The notes under the pieces are model-generated. The model did not search any database and was not told the DNA's origin. It saw only the letters and a program-made list of their open reading frames with translations. Positions 1 to 8,475 of a stretch of 64,000 bases of DNA are shown piece after piece. How positions within the stretch are numbered: the stretch's first letter is position 1; each line of letters opens with the position of its first letter. Position numbers and translations under genes: made by a program. The DNA lies in NCBI RefSeq assembly GCF_001591165.1, contig NZ_BCUG01000002.1, forward strand, positions 1-64,000, given 5' to 3'. This DNA is from Thauera butanivorans NBRC 103042 (GTDB lineage: Bacteria; Pseudomonadota; Gammaproteobacteria; Burkholderiales; Rhodocyclaceae).

Positions 1-215
1 AAGCGCGCGCGCAGCGTTTCCTCGTCGCAGCCGAGCTGCTCGGCCAGCGCCGCATAGGGACGCGCCACCAGCGGCAGGCCGTCCTGGGTGGCGAGGACGA
101 TGCGGCGGTCGAGTTCGTCCAGCGGCGCGACATGGGCTGCAGCATCGGACGCAACAGCAACCGATGGAATGGCAGCGCGGGCGGGAGACCTGGCCTTGGA
201 TTTGGGCATCGTCAT
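1..215 (-). CDS. nirH: Siroheme decarboxylase subunit NirH (N-terminal part, runs off window)
   Basis: This is an AsnC/Lrp-fold protein of the NirD/L/G/H family, which in heme d1 synthesis decarboxylates siroheme (actually 12,18-didecarboxysiroheme formation). About 71 codons are visible. A low-complexity Ala/Ser-rich leader is followed by a winged-helix start (LDELDRRIVLATQDGLPLV, then ARPYAALAEQLG), nearly the same as the second half of the upstream nirDL gene. The ATG overlaps the nirG stop by one base (TGATG), so translation is probably coupled. The C-terminus lies outside the window. NirH is chosen over NirL from its position as fourth homologous domain; the letter assignment is inference. 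Confidence 0.8.
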   Translation of the reverse strand, partial: MTMPKSKARSPARAAIPSVAVASDAAAHVAPLDELDRRIVLATQDGLPLVARPYAALAEQLGCDEETLRAR

Positions 216-724
216 CAGGCCTCCAGCTTCATCTCGACGAAGTATTCGCGCTCCTTCGGGAACAGGCGCACCGGCAGGCCGGTGGCCGCCTCGATGCGGC
301 GTGCCGCGTCGGCGATGCCCTCCGGCCGCTCGGTGGCGAGCACGAACCACATGTTCAGGCGGTGTTCGCGCCGGTAGTTGTGCGCGACTTCGGAGAAGGC
401 ATTGACCGCCTCGGTCGTGGCCTCCCACTGTGCTTCCGGCACCGCCATCGCCGCCAGGCAGAAGGCGCCGCCCATGCGTTCGATCTGGAACATCGGTCCG
501 AAGCGGGTCAGCACGCGGTCGTCCAGCATGGCGCGGATGCGGTCGATGACTTCAGCCTCGTCCAGTCCGAGAGCGGCGGCAACGTCGGCGAAAGGCGTGG
601 CGGTGAGCGGGAATTCACCCTGCAGGGCGTTGATCAGGCGCCGGTCGACCGCGTCGGGCTCGCGCGCGGCGGCGACGCCACGGCCGCCTCTGGCGCCGCC
701 AGCGGAAGCGGGCCGTTCAGACAT
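215..724 (-). CDS. nirG: Siroheme decarboxylase subunit NirG
   Basis: A 169-aa AsnC-type protein of the NirDLGH siroheme decarboxylase complex, acting in the cytoplasm on the heme d1 branch of tetrapyrrole synthesis. It has an N-terminal helix-turn-helix (about residues 25-80, DAVDRRLINALQGEFPLTA) and a C-terminal ferredoxin-like region with the family signature HNYRREHRLNMWFVLA (about 115-130). The start overlaps the end of nirDL by 8 nt, and its stop overlaps nirH by one base. The AsnC-like fold is known to be used here for catalysis and not for DNA binding. NirG and NirL are hard to tell apart by eye. Confidence 0.85.
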   Translation of the reverse strand: MSERPASAGGARGGRGVAAAREPDAVDRRLINALQGEFPLTATPFADVAAALGLDEAEVIDRIRAMLDDRVLTRFGPMFQIERMGGAFCLAAMAVPEAQWEATTEAVNAFSEVAHNYRREHRLNMWFVLATERPEGIADAARRIEAATGLPVRLFPKEREYFVEMKLEA

Positions 725-1775
725 GGGCGTTTTCCTTTTCCGGCAGGTAGCGCGCGCCGGTCTGCTTGAAGCGGCGGCAGCTGAACAGCACGTCGTGCGG
801 CGCCATGTCGAGACCCAGGCGGGCGGCGATGTCGTCGCGGGCGGCGAGCACTTCTTCCCGCGCGCTGCCGTGGATCATGCAGAACAGGTTGTAGGGCCAG
901 CCGGGCAGGATGCGGCGGCGGCGGTAGCACAGCGTCACCGCCGGCTCGCGCGCCAGGCGGCGGCCCAGTTCGCCGACCTGCCCGTCCGCGATGTCCCATA
1001 CGCACATGGCGTTGGCACCGAGGCCGAGTTCGTGGTGGCGCACCACGACGCCGAGGCGGCGGATGAGTCCTTCGTCCAGCCAGCGTTCGATCAGCTCGAT
1101 CGCCATGCCTTCGCCCACGCCCGCTTGCTCGCCGAGTGCCGCATAGGGCCGTGCCACCAGCGGCAGACCGCCCTGCAGCACCGTGACAACCTTGCGTTCG
1201 ATGTCGGGCAAGGCACAGGCACCACCCGCTGCCACAGCCGCAGCGTGCGGAACCGGGCCGGAAAGGTGGGGCGACGCCCGCTTCTGCTCGGAGCCGAGGT
1301 CGAAGCCGAGGTCGAAGCCGAGGTCGATGTGGTATTCCTCTTCCAGCGGCAGCACGATGACGGCGCAGCCGGTATCGCGCTCGATGCCTTCGACCACCTC
1401 ATGCAGATGCTGCTCCGACGCGGCGGTGACGACGAACCACAGGTTGTAGTGGTGTTCGCGCTGGTAGTTGTGGTTGATCGCCGCTTCGCGGCTGACGCGG
1501 GCGGCGACCGCTTCGAGCCGTTCGGGCGGCGCAGCCAGCGCGGCCAGCGCGCTGGCACCCAGCCGGCGCGGCGCGAACACCGCACCGACGCGGCTCACCA
1601 CGCCTTCGCCGATCAGGCGGCGGTAGGCGGCGATCACCTCGGCTTCGTCCAGGCCCACCGTTTCGCCGATGCGGGCGAAGGGGCGCGGTTCGCATGGAAA
1701 GCCGCGCTGCCATTCGTTGAGCAGGCGAAAGGCGGTCGCGTCGACCGCGCCGGGCAGGGTGATGGCGCGCGGCAT
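717..1775 (-). CDS. nirDL: Fused siroheme decarboxylase subunits NirD-NirL
   Basis: A 352-aa protein made of two homologous AsnC-type halves. The NirD-like half (about 1-155) carries NHNYQREHHYNLWFVV. The NirL-like half (about 190-345) carries CYRRRRILPGWPYNLFC. Together with NirG and NirH it would form the siroheme decarboxylase of heme d1 synthesis. NirD-NirL fusions are known in some denitrifiers, whereas Pseudomonas aeruginosa has separate genes. The linker between the halves includes a GFDL repeat coded by a 12-bp tandem repeat. The ATG overlaps the nirF stop by one base, so the nirF-nirDL-nirG-nirH block looks translationally coupled. Confidence 0.88.
   Translation of the reverse strand: MPRAITLPGAVDATAFRLLNEWQRGFPCEPRPFARIGETVGLDEAEVIAAYRRLIGEGVVSRVGAVFAPRRLGASALAALAAPPERLEAVAARVSREAAINHNYQREHHYNLWFVVTAASEQHLHEVVEGIERDTGCAVIVLPLEEEYHIDLGFDLGFDLGSEQKRASPHLSGPVPHAAAVAAGGACALPDIERKVVTVLQGGLPLVARPYAALGEQAGVGEGMAIELIERWLDEGLIRRLGVVVRHHELGLGANAMCVWDIADGQVGELGRRLAREPAVTLCYRRRRILPGWPYNLFCMIHGSAREEVLAARDDIAARLGLDMAPHDVLFSCRRFKQTGARYLPEKENAHV
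1293..1328. repeat. 12-bp in-frame tandem repeat in nirDL
   Basis: Three head-to-tail copies of gccgaggtcgaa, the last differing in its final base. The repeat is in frame within nirDL and codes for repeated Gly-Phe-Asp-Leu in the linker between the two AsnC-type halves. Copy-number change would lengthen or shorten the linker by four residues without a frameshift. Confidence 0.9.
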
Positions 1776-2989
1776 CAGAAGCCCGTCCGCGCGGCGCGCG
1801 TGGTGAAGAAGATGCCGCTCGGGCTGGCGGATTCGAAGCCGCCTACTTGCTGCTTGGTGGCGGTGTCGTAGATGACGACCTTGTTGTCGTCGCGCGCCGA
1901 CAGCCAGACCTCATGGCCCTTGGACAGGAACTCCATGTGCAGGATGCCGCGCCCCGGCTGCAGCGTGTGCGTCACCTTGCCGCTGACGGTGTCGATGACC
2001 TGCACCCAGCCGTTGTCGGGGAAGGCGAAGTTCACCCAGATCTCGCGCCCGTCGGGCCGCGCCATGACGAACACCGGCTGGCTGCGGACCGGCACGCGGG
2101 CCACTTCCTGCCATGTGCCGGTATCGACCACCAGCACCTCATGGCGGCCGATGGCCGGCAGGTAAGCCTTGCCGCCCGCCACCGACCAGCCGCGCAGGTG
2201 GGGCATCTTGAACACCGGCAGGGGCTCTTCGCCCTTGCCGTAGCCGGCGAGGATCTTGCGGCTGCCCTGCTCCGGATTCCACAGGTCGAGCATCGCCAGC
2301 CCGTCCTCGCCGAACAGGCCGGCGATGTAGTGGCGGCCACTGGGCGTGACCAGCGCGTCATAGGGCTGATTGCCGCCGGCGAAGCGCTGCGTCTGCGGCT
2401 TCTTCGGGTCGGAGAAGTCGGTGATCCAGATCTCGCCCGCCTCGAACAGCGAATAGATGAAGCGCCTGCCCGGCAGGTCGGCCAGGCCGACGACCTTGGA
2501 GCGCAGGCCGCCTTCGGTGACGGCCGGCACTTCGGCGAGCAGTTCGAGGGTGTCGGCGTCGAAGGCCTTGACCCCGCCCGGCGCGTAGTTCTGCGCGACC
2601 ACGAGCCGCCCGTCGTGCGAGATCGAGCCGCCGATGGAATTGCCCGCCTGCAGCACGCGGCCGACGATCTTCGCCTGCAGCAGGTCGACCTTGGTCAGCC
2701 CGCCGTCGCGGCCGAACACGAAGGCGTAGCGCGCGTCGCGCGAGAACACCACCGAAGCGTGCGACAGGTCGCCCAGGCCCTCGACCGTGGCAAGCACCGA
2801 GCGGCCGCTGGTCTCGACGATCTTGACCCGCCCGTCGGCACGCTCGATGACCACGCCCAGGTCGCCGGTGCCACGCAGTTCGGCAGTGGGCGCGACGGAG
2901 GAGCAGGCAGACAGCAGCCAGACGATCGCCGGCAGGATCGCCGCCCACAGGAGGGGTGGCGCGAGACGTACCGTGCTTTGCGAGGACAT
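1775..2989 (-). CDS. nirF: Heme d1 biosynthesis protein NirF (lipoprotein)
   Basis: A 404-aa beta-propeller protein of the NirF family, which acts in the periplasm late in heme d1 synthesis (dihydro-heme d1 dehydrogenase). The N-terminus is a lipoprotein signal: hydrophobic stretch WAAILPAIVWLLSACSS with the lipobox Cys at about residue 29. The rest is WD-like repeats, such as VVFSRDARYAFVFGRDGG and a NFAFPDNGWVQVIDT stretch, related to the d1 domain of NirS. The ATG at 2989 is chosen because GGAG lies 7-8 nt upstream; an in-frame codon 13 residues earlier has no such site. It sits 49 nt after nirC and overlaps nirDL by one base. Confidence 0.88.
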   Translation of the reverse strand: MSSQSTVRLAPPLLWAAILPAIVWLLSACSSVAPTAELRGTGDLGVVIERADGRVKIVETSGRSVLATVEGLGDLSHASVVFSRDARYAFVFGRDGGLTKVDLLQAKIVGRVLQAGNSIGGSISHDGRLVVAQNYAPGGVKAFDADTLELLAEVPAVTEGGLRSKVVGLADLPGRRFIYSLFEAGEIWITDFSDPKKPQTQRFAGGNQPYDALVTPSGRHYIAGLFGEDGLAMLDLWNPEQGSRKILAGYGKGEEPLPVFKMPHLRGWSVAGGKAYLPAIGRHEVLVVDTGTWQEVARVPVRSQPVFVMARPDGREIWVNFAFPDNGWVQVIDTVSGKVTHTLQPGRGILHMEFLSKGHEVWLSARDDNKVVIYDTATKQQVGGFESASPSGIFFTTRAARTGF

Positions 2990-3038
2990 CGGAAGACTCC
3001 GTTTGCGAGATGAATGCTGCGGTTGCAAGGCCAGTGGC

Positions 3039-3440
3039 TCAGCGCGCCGGCGGCAGGCCCGCGTCGGGCGGGAAGCCGCGCATCAGTTGGTCGACGATCC
3101 ATTCGGCCTCGGCCTCGCTGACGATGCTGCGGAACGGCGGCATCGGCGTGCCCGGCCGGCCGCTGAAGACGGTGGCGACGAGGCCTTCGAAGGGCTTGTC
3201 GGCCAGCACCTCGGGCGTCAGCGCGGGGCCGAGTCCACCGGCCAGGGTCAGGCCATGACAGGAGCCACAGTCCTGGCGCACGATGTGGATCAGTTCGCGC
3301 GCACGCTGGGCCTCGGGCGCGGCCAGCTCGGGCGCGGCCGCGGCAGGCCGTGCTTCCTGCGCCGATGCCGACGCGAACGCGGCGACCAGCGCGGCACCGA
3401 TGAAGACGGCGACATGGGCAAACAGTGGTGGGATTCTCAT
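3039..3440 (-). CDS. nirC: c-type cytochrome NirC
   Basis: A 133-aa periplasmic monoheme cytochrome c. A signal peptide (about residues 1-28, ending ASASA) is followed by the heme motif CGSCH at about 58-62 and a likely distal Met in the GTPMPPF segment. NirC is encoded in nir clusters and is thought to pass electrons to NirS or to act with NirF in heme d1 maturation. ATG 3440 is preferred to the adjacent GTG at 3443. The gene lies between the cupredoxin gene and nirF, as expected for its role. Confidence 0.85.
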   Translation of the reverse strand: MRIPPLFAHVAVFIGAALVAAFASASAQEARPAAAAPELAAPEAQRARELIHIVRQDCGSCHGLTLAGGLGPALTPEVLADKPFEGLVATVFSGRPGTPMPPFRSIVSEAEAEWIVDQLMRGFPPDAGLPPAR

Positions 3441-3546
3441 CACGCATTCCGTTGGCGAGGCAGTGCGTGAAAGGATGGCGCCGGAGGCGCGGCGATGCCT
3501 TGACTCGCATCAACCCTGACGCTGCCACGGTCTTGGCATGGCGGCA

Positions 3547-3879
3547 TCAGGGCTCGACGACGATGAGGCCCTTCATTTCCGGATGCGGACCGCAGGTGTA
3601 TTCGTAGCTGCCGGGCTGCTCGAACTTGCGCGACCAGCGCTCGCCGGGAAAGAAGCGCTCGGACTCCTCTCCGCTCCCCCTGAACAGCACCGAATGGCTG
3701 ACGCGCTTCTCGTCGTTGATCCAGGTCACGGTGTCGCCGGCCTTGATCGTGAGTTCGGCGGGCGTGTAGGCGTATTGGACGATACGCACCTCATGCTCGG
3801 CCGCCCATGCTCCGCCCGCAGCCAGCGCTCCAGCCAGCATGCCCGCGCGCAGGCTGCGTGCAATCCATTTCGTCTTCAT
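3547..3879 (-). CDS. Periplasmic cupredoxin (plastocyanin/amicyanin-like)
   Basis: A 110-aa type 1 copper protein. A signal peptide (about 1-27, cleavage after GAWA) precedes one cupredoxin domain. All four expected ligands are visible: His62 in VSHSVLF, then Cys96, His99 and Met102 in YTCGPHPEM. The start has GGAGAAAAGC in front of it. Its place between cytochrome genes of the nirS operon suggests it is an electron donor to cytochrome cd1, a role played by pseudoazurin or azurin in other denitrifiers. The partner is inference. The short length is closer to amicyanin/plastocyanin than to azurin. Confidence 0.85.
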   Translation of the reverse strand: MKTKWIARSLRAGMLAGALAAGGAWAAEHEVRIVQYAYTPAELTIKAGDTVTWINDEKRVSHSVLFRGSGEESERFFPGERWSRKFEQPGSYEYTCGPHPEMKGLIVVEP

Positions 3880-3906
3880 GCTTTTCTCCGGTCCGGGAAA
3901 CGCACA

Positions 3907-3938
3907 ACGGGAACCCGCGCACATGCACGGGTTCCCGT
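3907..3938. other. Perfect 11-bp stem-loop between nir cytochrome gene and cupredoxin gene
   Basis: ACGGGAACCCG at 3907-3917 is the exact reverse complement of CGGGTTCCCGT at 3928-3938, with a 10-nt loop. There is no T-run after it on either strand, so it is more likely an mRNA-stabilising or processing hairpin than a terminator. Confidence 0.75.
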
Positions 3939-3985
3939 CCTCCTGCCGTGCGTGCGGCACCGACGCCGCACGCTGCCGTCCTGTC

Positions 3986-4858
3986 TTACTGCTTGGCGGC
4001 AGTGATGTCGGCCTTGGCGTCGATGCCGAGCTTGTAGCCCAGCGAAACGTGGTGGAAGCGGCCAGCCGCGCTGTCGTCATGGATGGCGAAGCCGAAGTTG
4101 TAGGTCTTGCCCGCTTCGAGGGCGACGTCGCCCTGCCCGCCACCCGCCAGCTTGCGAGTGAATACCACGGTCCAGTTGTCGCCGTCCTGCTTGCCTTCGG
4201 CGCTGACCAGCGCGCTGCCGCCTTCCATCACGCGGGTGTCGGCGACGTGGCCGTCGAAACCCTTGTTCTCGCCGCTGCGCCACTGATACAGGTCGTAGAA
4301 CTTGCCACCGGCCAGCGATGCGTCCTTGACGTACTTGGTCTTGGTGTCGGCCGCACCCGGCATGGTGCGCGAATCGGTGTGGCAGGTCGCCCAGCAGCCG
4401 CTCTGATCGGCGAGTTCAACCTGGCCGGCTTCGAGCATGAACGCAATCTTGACCGGGTTCTTGTCGTCCATCTTGGCCGCGCCCGAGGCCGCGGGCTGCT
4501 TCCAGGAGAAGCGCAGATAGAGATTGTCGGCGTCATGCGCGGCCTGCACCTTCACCGGAATGAAGGCCGCCTTGCCGGCGATCGGGCTGGGTTCGATCTT
4601 CTGGCCGCTGGCGATCTTCTTGCCCATGTCGGCGGTTTCTTCATGGTGGCAGTCGGCACAGGTCTCGCCTTTTCGCAGCGCACGCGCACCGCCGTGCGCA
4701 CTGCCTTTCTGGATCCATTCCAGCGGCGACACGCCCGGGTAGAACAGCGTGATGTCCTTGGCCTCGACCTTGCCCCAGTCGGGCGCCGCGGCCAGTGCCG
4801 ATCCGGTGCCAAGGGCGAGAACGGTGCCGACGGCAGCTGCGATCATCGTCTTCTTCAT
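3986..4858 (-). CDS. Diheme-type cytochrome c with ethylbenzene-dehydrogenase-like heme-binding domain
   Basis: A 290-aa periplasmic protein with signal peptide (about 1-24) and a clear heme c site CADCHH at 67-72. The C-terminal two thirds resembles the heme-binding domain shared with the gamma subunit of ethylbenzene dehydrogenase and cytochrome c-552/NirB-like proteins (YLRFSWKQP, then KTYNFGFAIHDD). A second possible heme site reads CWATCH (155-160), which is CXXXCH and not CXXCH. A ribosome site GAGGAAACGAAC precedes the ATG. It lies between the NapC/NirT-like gene and the cupredoxin gene, so a role in moving electrons from the quinol pool to NirS is likely, but this is inference. Confidence 0.75.
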   Translation of the reverse strand: MKKTMIAAAVGTVLALGTGSALAAAPDWGKVEAKDITLFYPGVSPLEWIQKGSAHGGARALRKGETCADCHHEETADMGKKIASGQKIEPSPIAGKAAFIPVKVQAAHDADNLYLRFSWKQPAASGAAKMDDKNPVKIAFMLEAGQVELADQSGCWATCHTDSRTMPGAADTKTKYVKDASLAGGKFYDLYQWRSGENKGFDGHVADTRVMEGGSALVSAEGKQDGDNWTVVFTRKLAGGGQGDVALEAGKTYNFGFAIHDDSAAGRFHHVSLGYKLGIDAKADITAAKQ

Positions 4859-4898
4859 GTTCGTTTCCTCACTGTGGATGGGTCGGGAAGAAAGCCGG

Positions 4899-4917
4899 GC
4901 GCCTGCAGCGCAGGCGC
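4899..4917. other. Stem-loop between nirT-like gene and diheme cytochrome gene
   Basis: GCGCCTG at 4899-4905 pairs with CAGGCGC at 4911-4917 around a 5-nt loop, with further partial pairing outside. No T-run follows. It lies 8 nt after the stop of the tetraheme gene in the minus-strand transcript. Confidence 0.6.
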
Positions 4918-4925
4918 TCGCCGGA

Positions 4926-5534
4926 TCATTCCTCGTCTTCGTCGGTCATGCCCTCGGGCTTGTGGTGGGCGATGCCCTTGTGGCAGTCGATGCAGGTCAT
5001 GTTGTCTTCGATGGCCATCTCGTGCTGCTTGCGCGCACGCTGCTTCTGCTTTTCGGGATCCATGCTCTCGAAGCCGTGGCAATTGCGGCATTCGCGCGAA
5101 TCGGCGGCCTTCATCCGTGCCCATTCGCTGCGCGCCAGCGTCAGGCGCTTGGCTTCGAACTTTTCGGGCGTGGAAATGCTGCCGGTGATCTTGCCCCACA
5201 CCTCCCGCGAGGCCTGGACCTTGCGGATCATCTTGTGCGTCCACTCCTTGGGCACGTGGCAGTCCGGACAGGTCGCACGCACGCCGGTGCGGTTGTTGTA
5301 GTGGATGGTCTCTTTGTATTCCTGGTAGACGTTCTCCTCCATCTCATGGCAGGAGATGCAGAAGGTCTCGGTGTTGGTGGCTTCCAGCACGGTGTTGAAG
5401 CCGCCCCAGAAAAGCACGCCGAGCAGAATGCCGACAGACAAAAGGCCACCCAGCGAATACTTCGTGGAAGGCCGGCGCAGGCGAGCCATCAGGCCGCCGG
5501 AATCTTGTTGTTTGGAGCTGTCTCGATCTGTCAT
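4926..5534 (-). CDS. nirT: NapC/NirT-family tetraheme cytochrome c
   Basis: A 202-aa membrane-anchored quinol-oxidising cytochrome. One N-terminal membrane anchor (about 28-50, YSLGGLLSVGILLGVLFWGG) is followed by exactly four CXXCH sites: CISCH (59), CPDCH (89), CRNCH (149) and CIDCH (181). This is the layout of NapC/NirT proteins, which carry electrons from the quinol pool to periplasmic reductases. Its place directly after nirS, as in Pseudomonas stutzeri nirST, supports the nirT name. The ribosome site GAGGGAA is nearly the same as that of nirS. The acidic C-terminus (EDEE) is solvent-exposed. Confidence 0.88.
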   Translation of the reverse strand: MTDRDSSKQQDSGGLMARLRRPSTKYSLGGLLSVGILLGVLFWGGFNTVLEATNTETFCISCHEMEENVYQEYKETIHYNNRTGVRATCPDCHVPKEWTHKMIRKVQASREVWGKITGSISTPEKFEAKRLTLARSEWARMKAADSRECRNCHGFESMDPEKQKQRARKQHEMAIEDNMTCIDCHKGIAHHKPEGMTDEDEE

Positions 5535-5549
5535 GGAAGTTCCCTCTCA

Positions 5550-5571
5550 CCCCCGCGCCGAGGCGCGGGGG
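5550..5571. other. Perfect GC-rich stem-loop after nirS
   Basis: CCCCCGCGCC at 5550-5559 is the exact reverse complement of GGCGCGGGGG at 5562-5571, separated by only two bases. It lies 25 nt after the nirS stop in the minus-strand transcript. There is no T-run, so it probably protects the 3' end of nirS mRNA or reduces read-through and is unlikely to be a full terminator. Confidence 0.75.
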
Positions 5572-5596
5572 TCCGAGTCAATGATCGGCTAGGCGA

Positions 5597-7367
<1,771 letters not shown>

Positions 7368-7504
7368 TTTTCCCTACGCCTTGTACGGATAAAGTGCCGT
7401 CACACGTTCAGCAGCGCCAAACCGTTGAGCGAATAAGCAAAATGGAATGTTGAGGCCGCGCATACACGCGGCTGTCGATCCCCTGCACAAGACGGAGTCG
7501 TCCC

Positions 7505-8416
7505 ATGCACGCAGCCACTCTCGCCCCCGCGGCCACCTCCCAATCCGTTCAGGCCGCATCCGCTCGCCAGCCGGGCGGATACGAGGCACCAGGCCGGCCC
7601 GGTGCGCTGGCGCCGCAAATGGAAGACGAGCACGATGCCGCCACGTGCGGCTGTGTGTATCTGGTGGGCGCGGGTCCGGGCGACCCGGAGCTGCTGACGC
7701 TGAAGGCCGCACGCCTGATCGAGTCGGCCGAGGCGGTGGTCTACGACCATCTCGTCAGCCAGGCCGTGCTCAAGCTGATTCCGCCGACGGCGCGGCGCGT
7801 CTATGCCGGCAAGGAGGCCGGCAACCACGCCCTGCCCCAGCACGAGATCAACCGCCTGCTGGTCGAACTGGCCAGCGAAGGCCTGCGCGTAGTGCGGCTC
7901 AAGGGCGGCGACCCTTTCATCTTCGGCCGCGGCGGCGAGGAAATGCAGGCGGTACAGGCCGCCGGCCTGCACTGCGAGATCATCCCCGGCATCACCGCCG
8001 CGGCCGGCGCAGGCGCCACCAGCGGCATCCCCCTGACCCATCGCGAACATGCACAGACGCTGGTTTTCGCCACCGGGCACCTGAAGGACGACACCGTCGA
8101 TCTCGACTGGGAAGCGCTCGCGCGCCCCAACCAGACCGTTGTCATCTACATGGGCCTGGGCGCGCTGGACATCATCTGCCGCGAACTGGCCGCCCACGGC
8201 CTGCCGGCCTGCACGCCCGCGGCAGTCATCCACGGCGCCACCACCGCCGAGCAGCGCAGCGTCTACAGCACGCTCGGCAAGCTGCCGGCAGCCGTGCTCG
8301 AAGCCGGCCTGCGCCCGCCGGCGCTGATCATCATCGGCGATGTCGTCACCATCGGCCGGAACGCGCTTCAGTCCGCCTGTACCCTGGCCGGCCAGGGCAT
8401 TGCTGCGATGCAATGA
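7505..8416 (+). CDS. nirE: Uroporphyrinogen-III C-methyltransferase NirE
   Basis: A 303-aa SAM-dependent methyltransferase that makes precorrin-2, the entry step to siroheme and heme d1. It shows the CobA/SUMT motifs: VYLVGAGPGDPELLTLKA (about 51-68), VRLKGGDPFIFGRGGEE (about 130-146) and IIPGITAAAGAGATSGIPLT (about 160-180). A 45-residue N-terminal extension precedes the domain; a downstream ATG (codon 39) is a possible alternative start, but ATG 7505 has ACGGAG upstream. It is divergent from nirS and lies in a heme d1 cluster, so NirE is a better name than the generic CobA. Confidence 0.9.
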   Translation: MHAATLAPAATSQSVQAASARQPGGYEAPGRPGALAPQMEDEHDAATCGCVYLVGAGPGDPELLTLKAARLIESAEAVVYDHLVSQAVLKLIPPTARRVYAGKEAGNHALPQHEINRLLVELASEGLRVVRLKGGDPFIFGRGGEEMQAVQAAGLHCEIIPGITAAAGAGATSGIPLTHREHAQTLVFATGHLKDDTVDLDWEALARPNQTVVIYMGLGALDIICRELAAHGLPACTPAAVIHGATTAEQRSVYSTLGKLPAAVLEAGLRPPALIIIGDVVTIGRNALQSACTLAGQGIAAMQ

Positions 8417-8440
8417 CTGCACTGCGGCCATGGGTATAAT
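8413..8440 (+). promoter_or_regulatory. Candidate sigma-70 promoter for CBS-DUF294 gene
   Basis: A perfect -10 hexamer TATAAT at 8435-8440 with ATGACT as a weak -35 at 8413-8418, spacing 16. The -35 overlaps the nirE stop codon, so the next gene has its own promoter and need not depend on nirE transcription. Confidence 0.6.
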
Positions 8441-8475
8441 CCGCGTTTCATGACCCTGTCCCACGGATATCGCCC

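Noticed and set aside
378-1871. Plus-strand open frame of 497 codons over nirDL/nirG
   Set aside because: It is a high-GC shadow of nirDL and nirG, which have clear family motifs in the other strand; its translation is Ala/Arg/Gln-rich without any domain.
7427-7443. Second FNR-like box (TTGAGCGAATAAGCAA) upstream of nirE
   Set aside because: The half-site spacing is wrong (more than 4 nt) and the halves do not match well.
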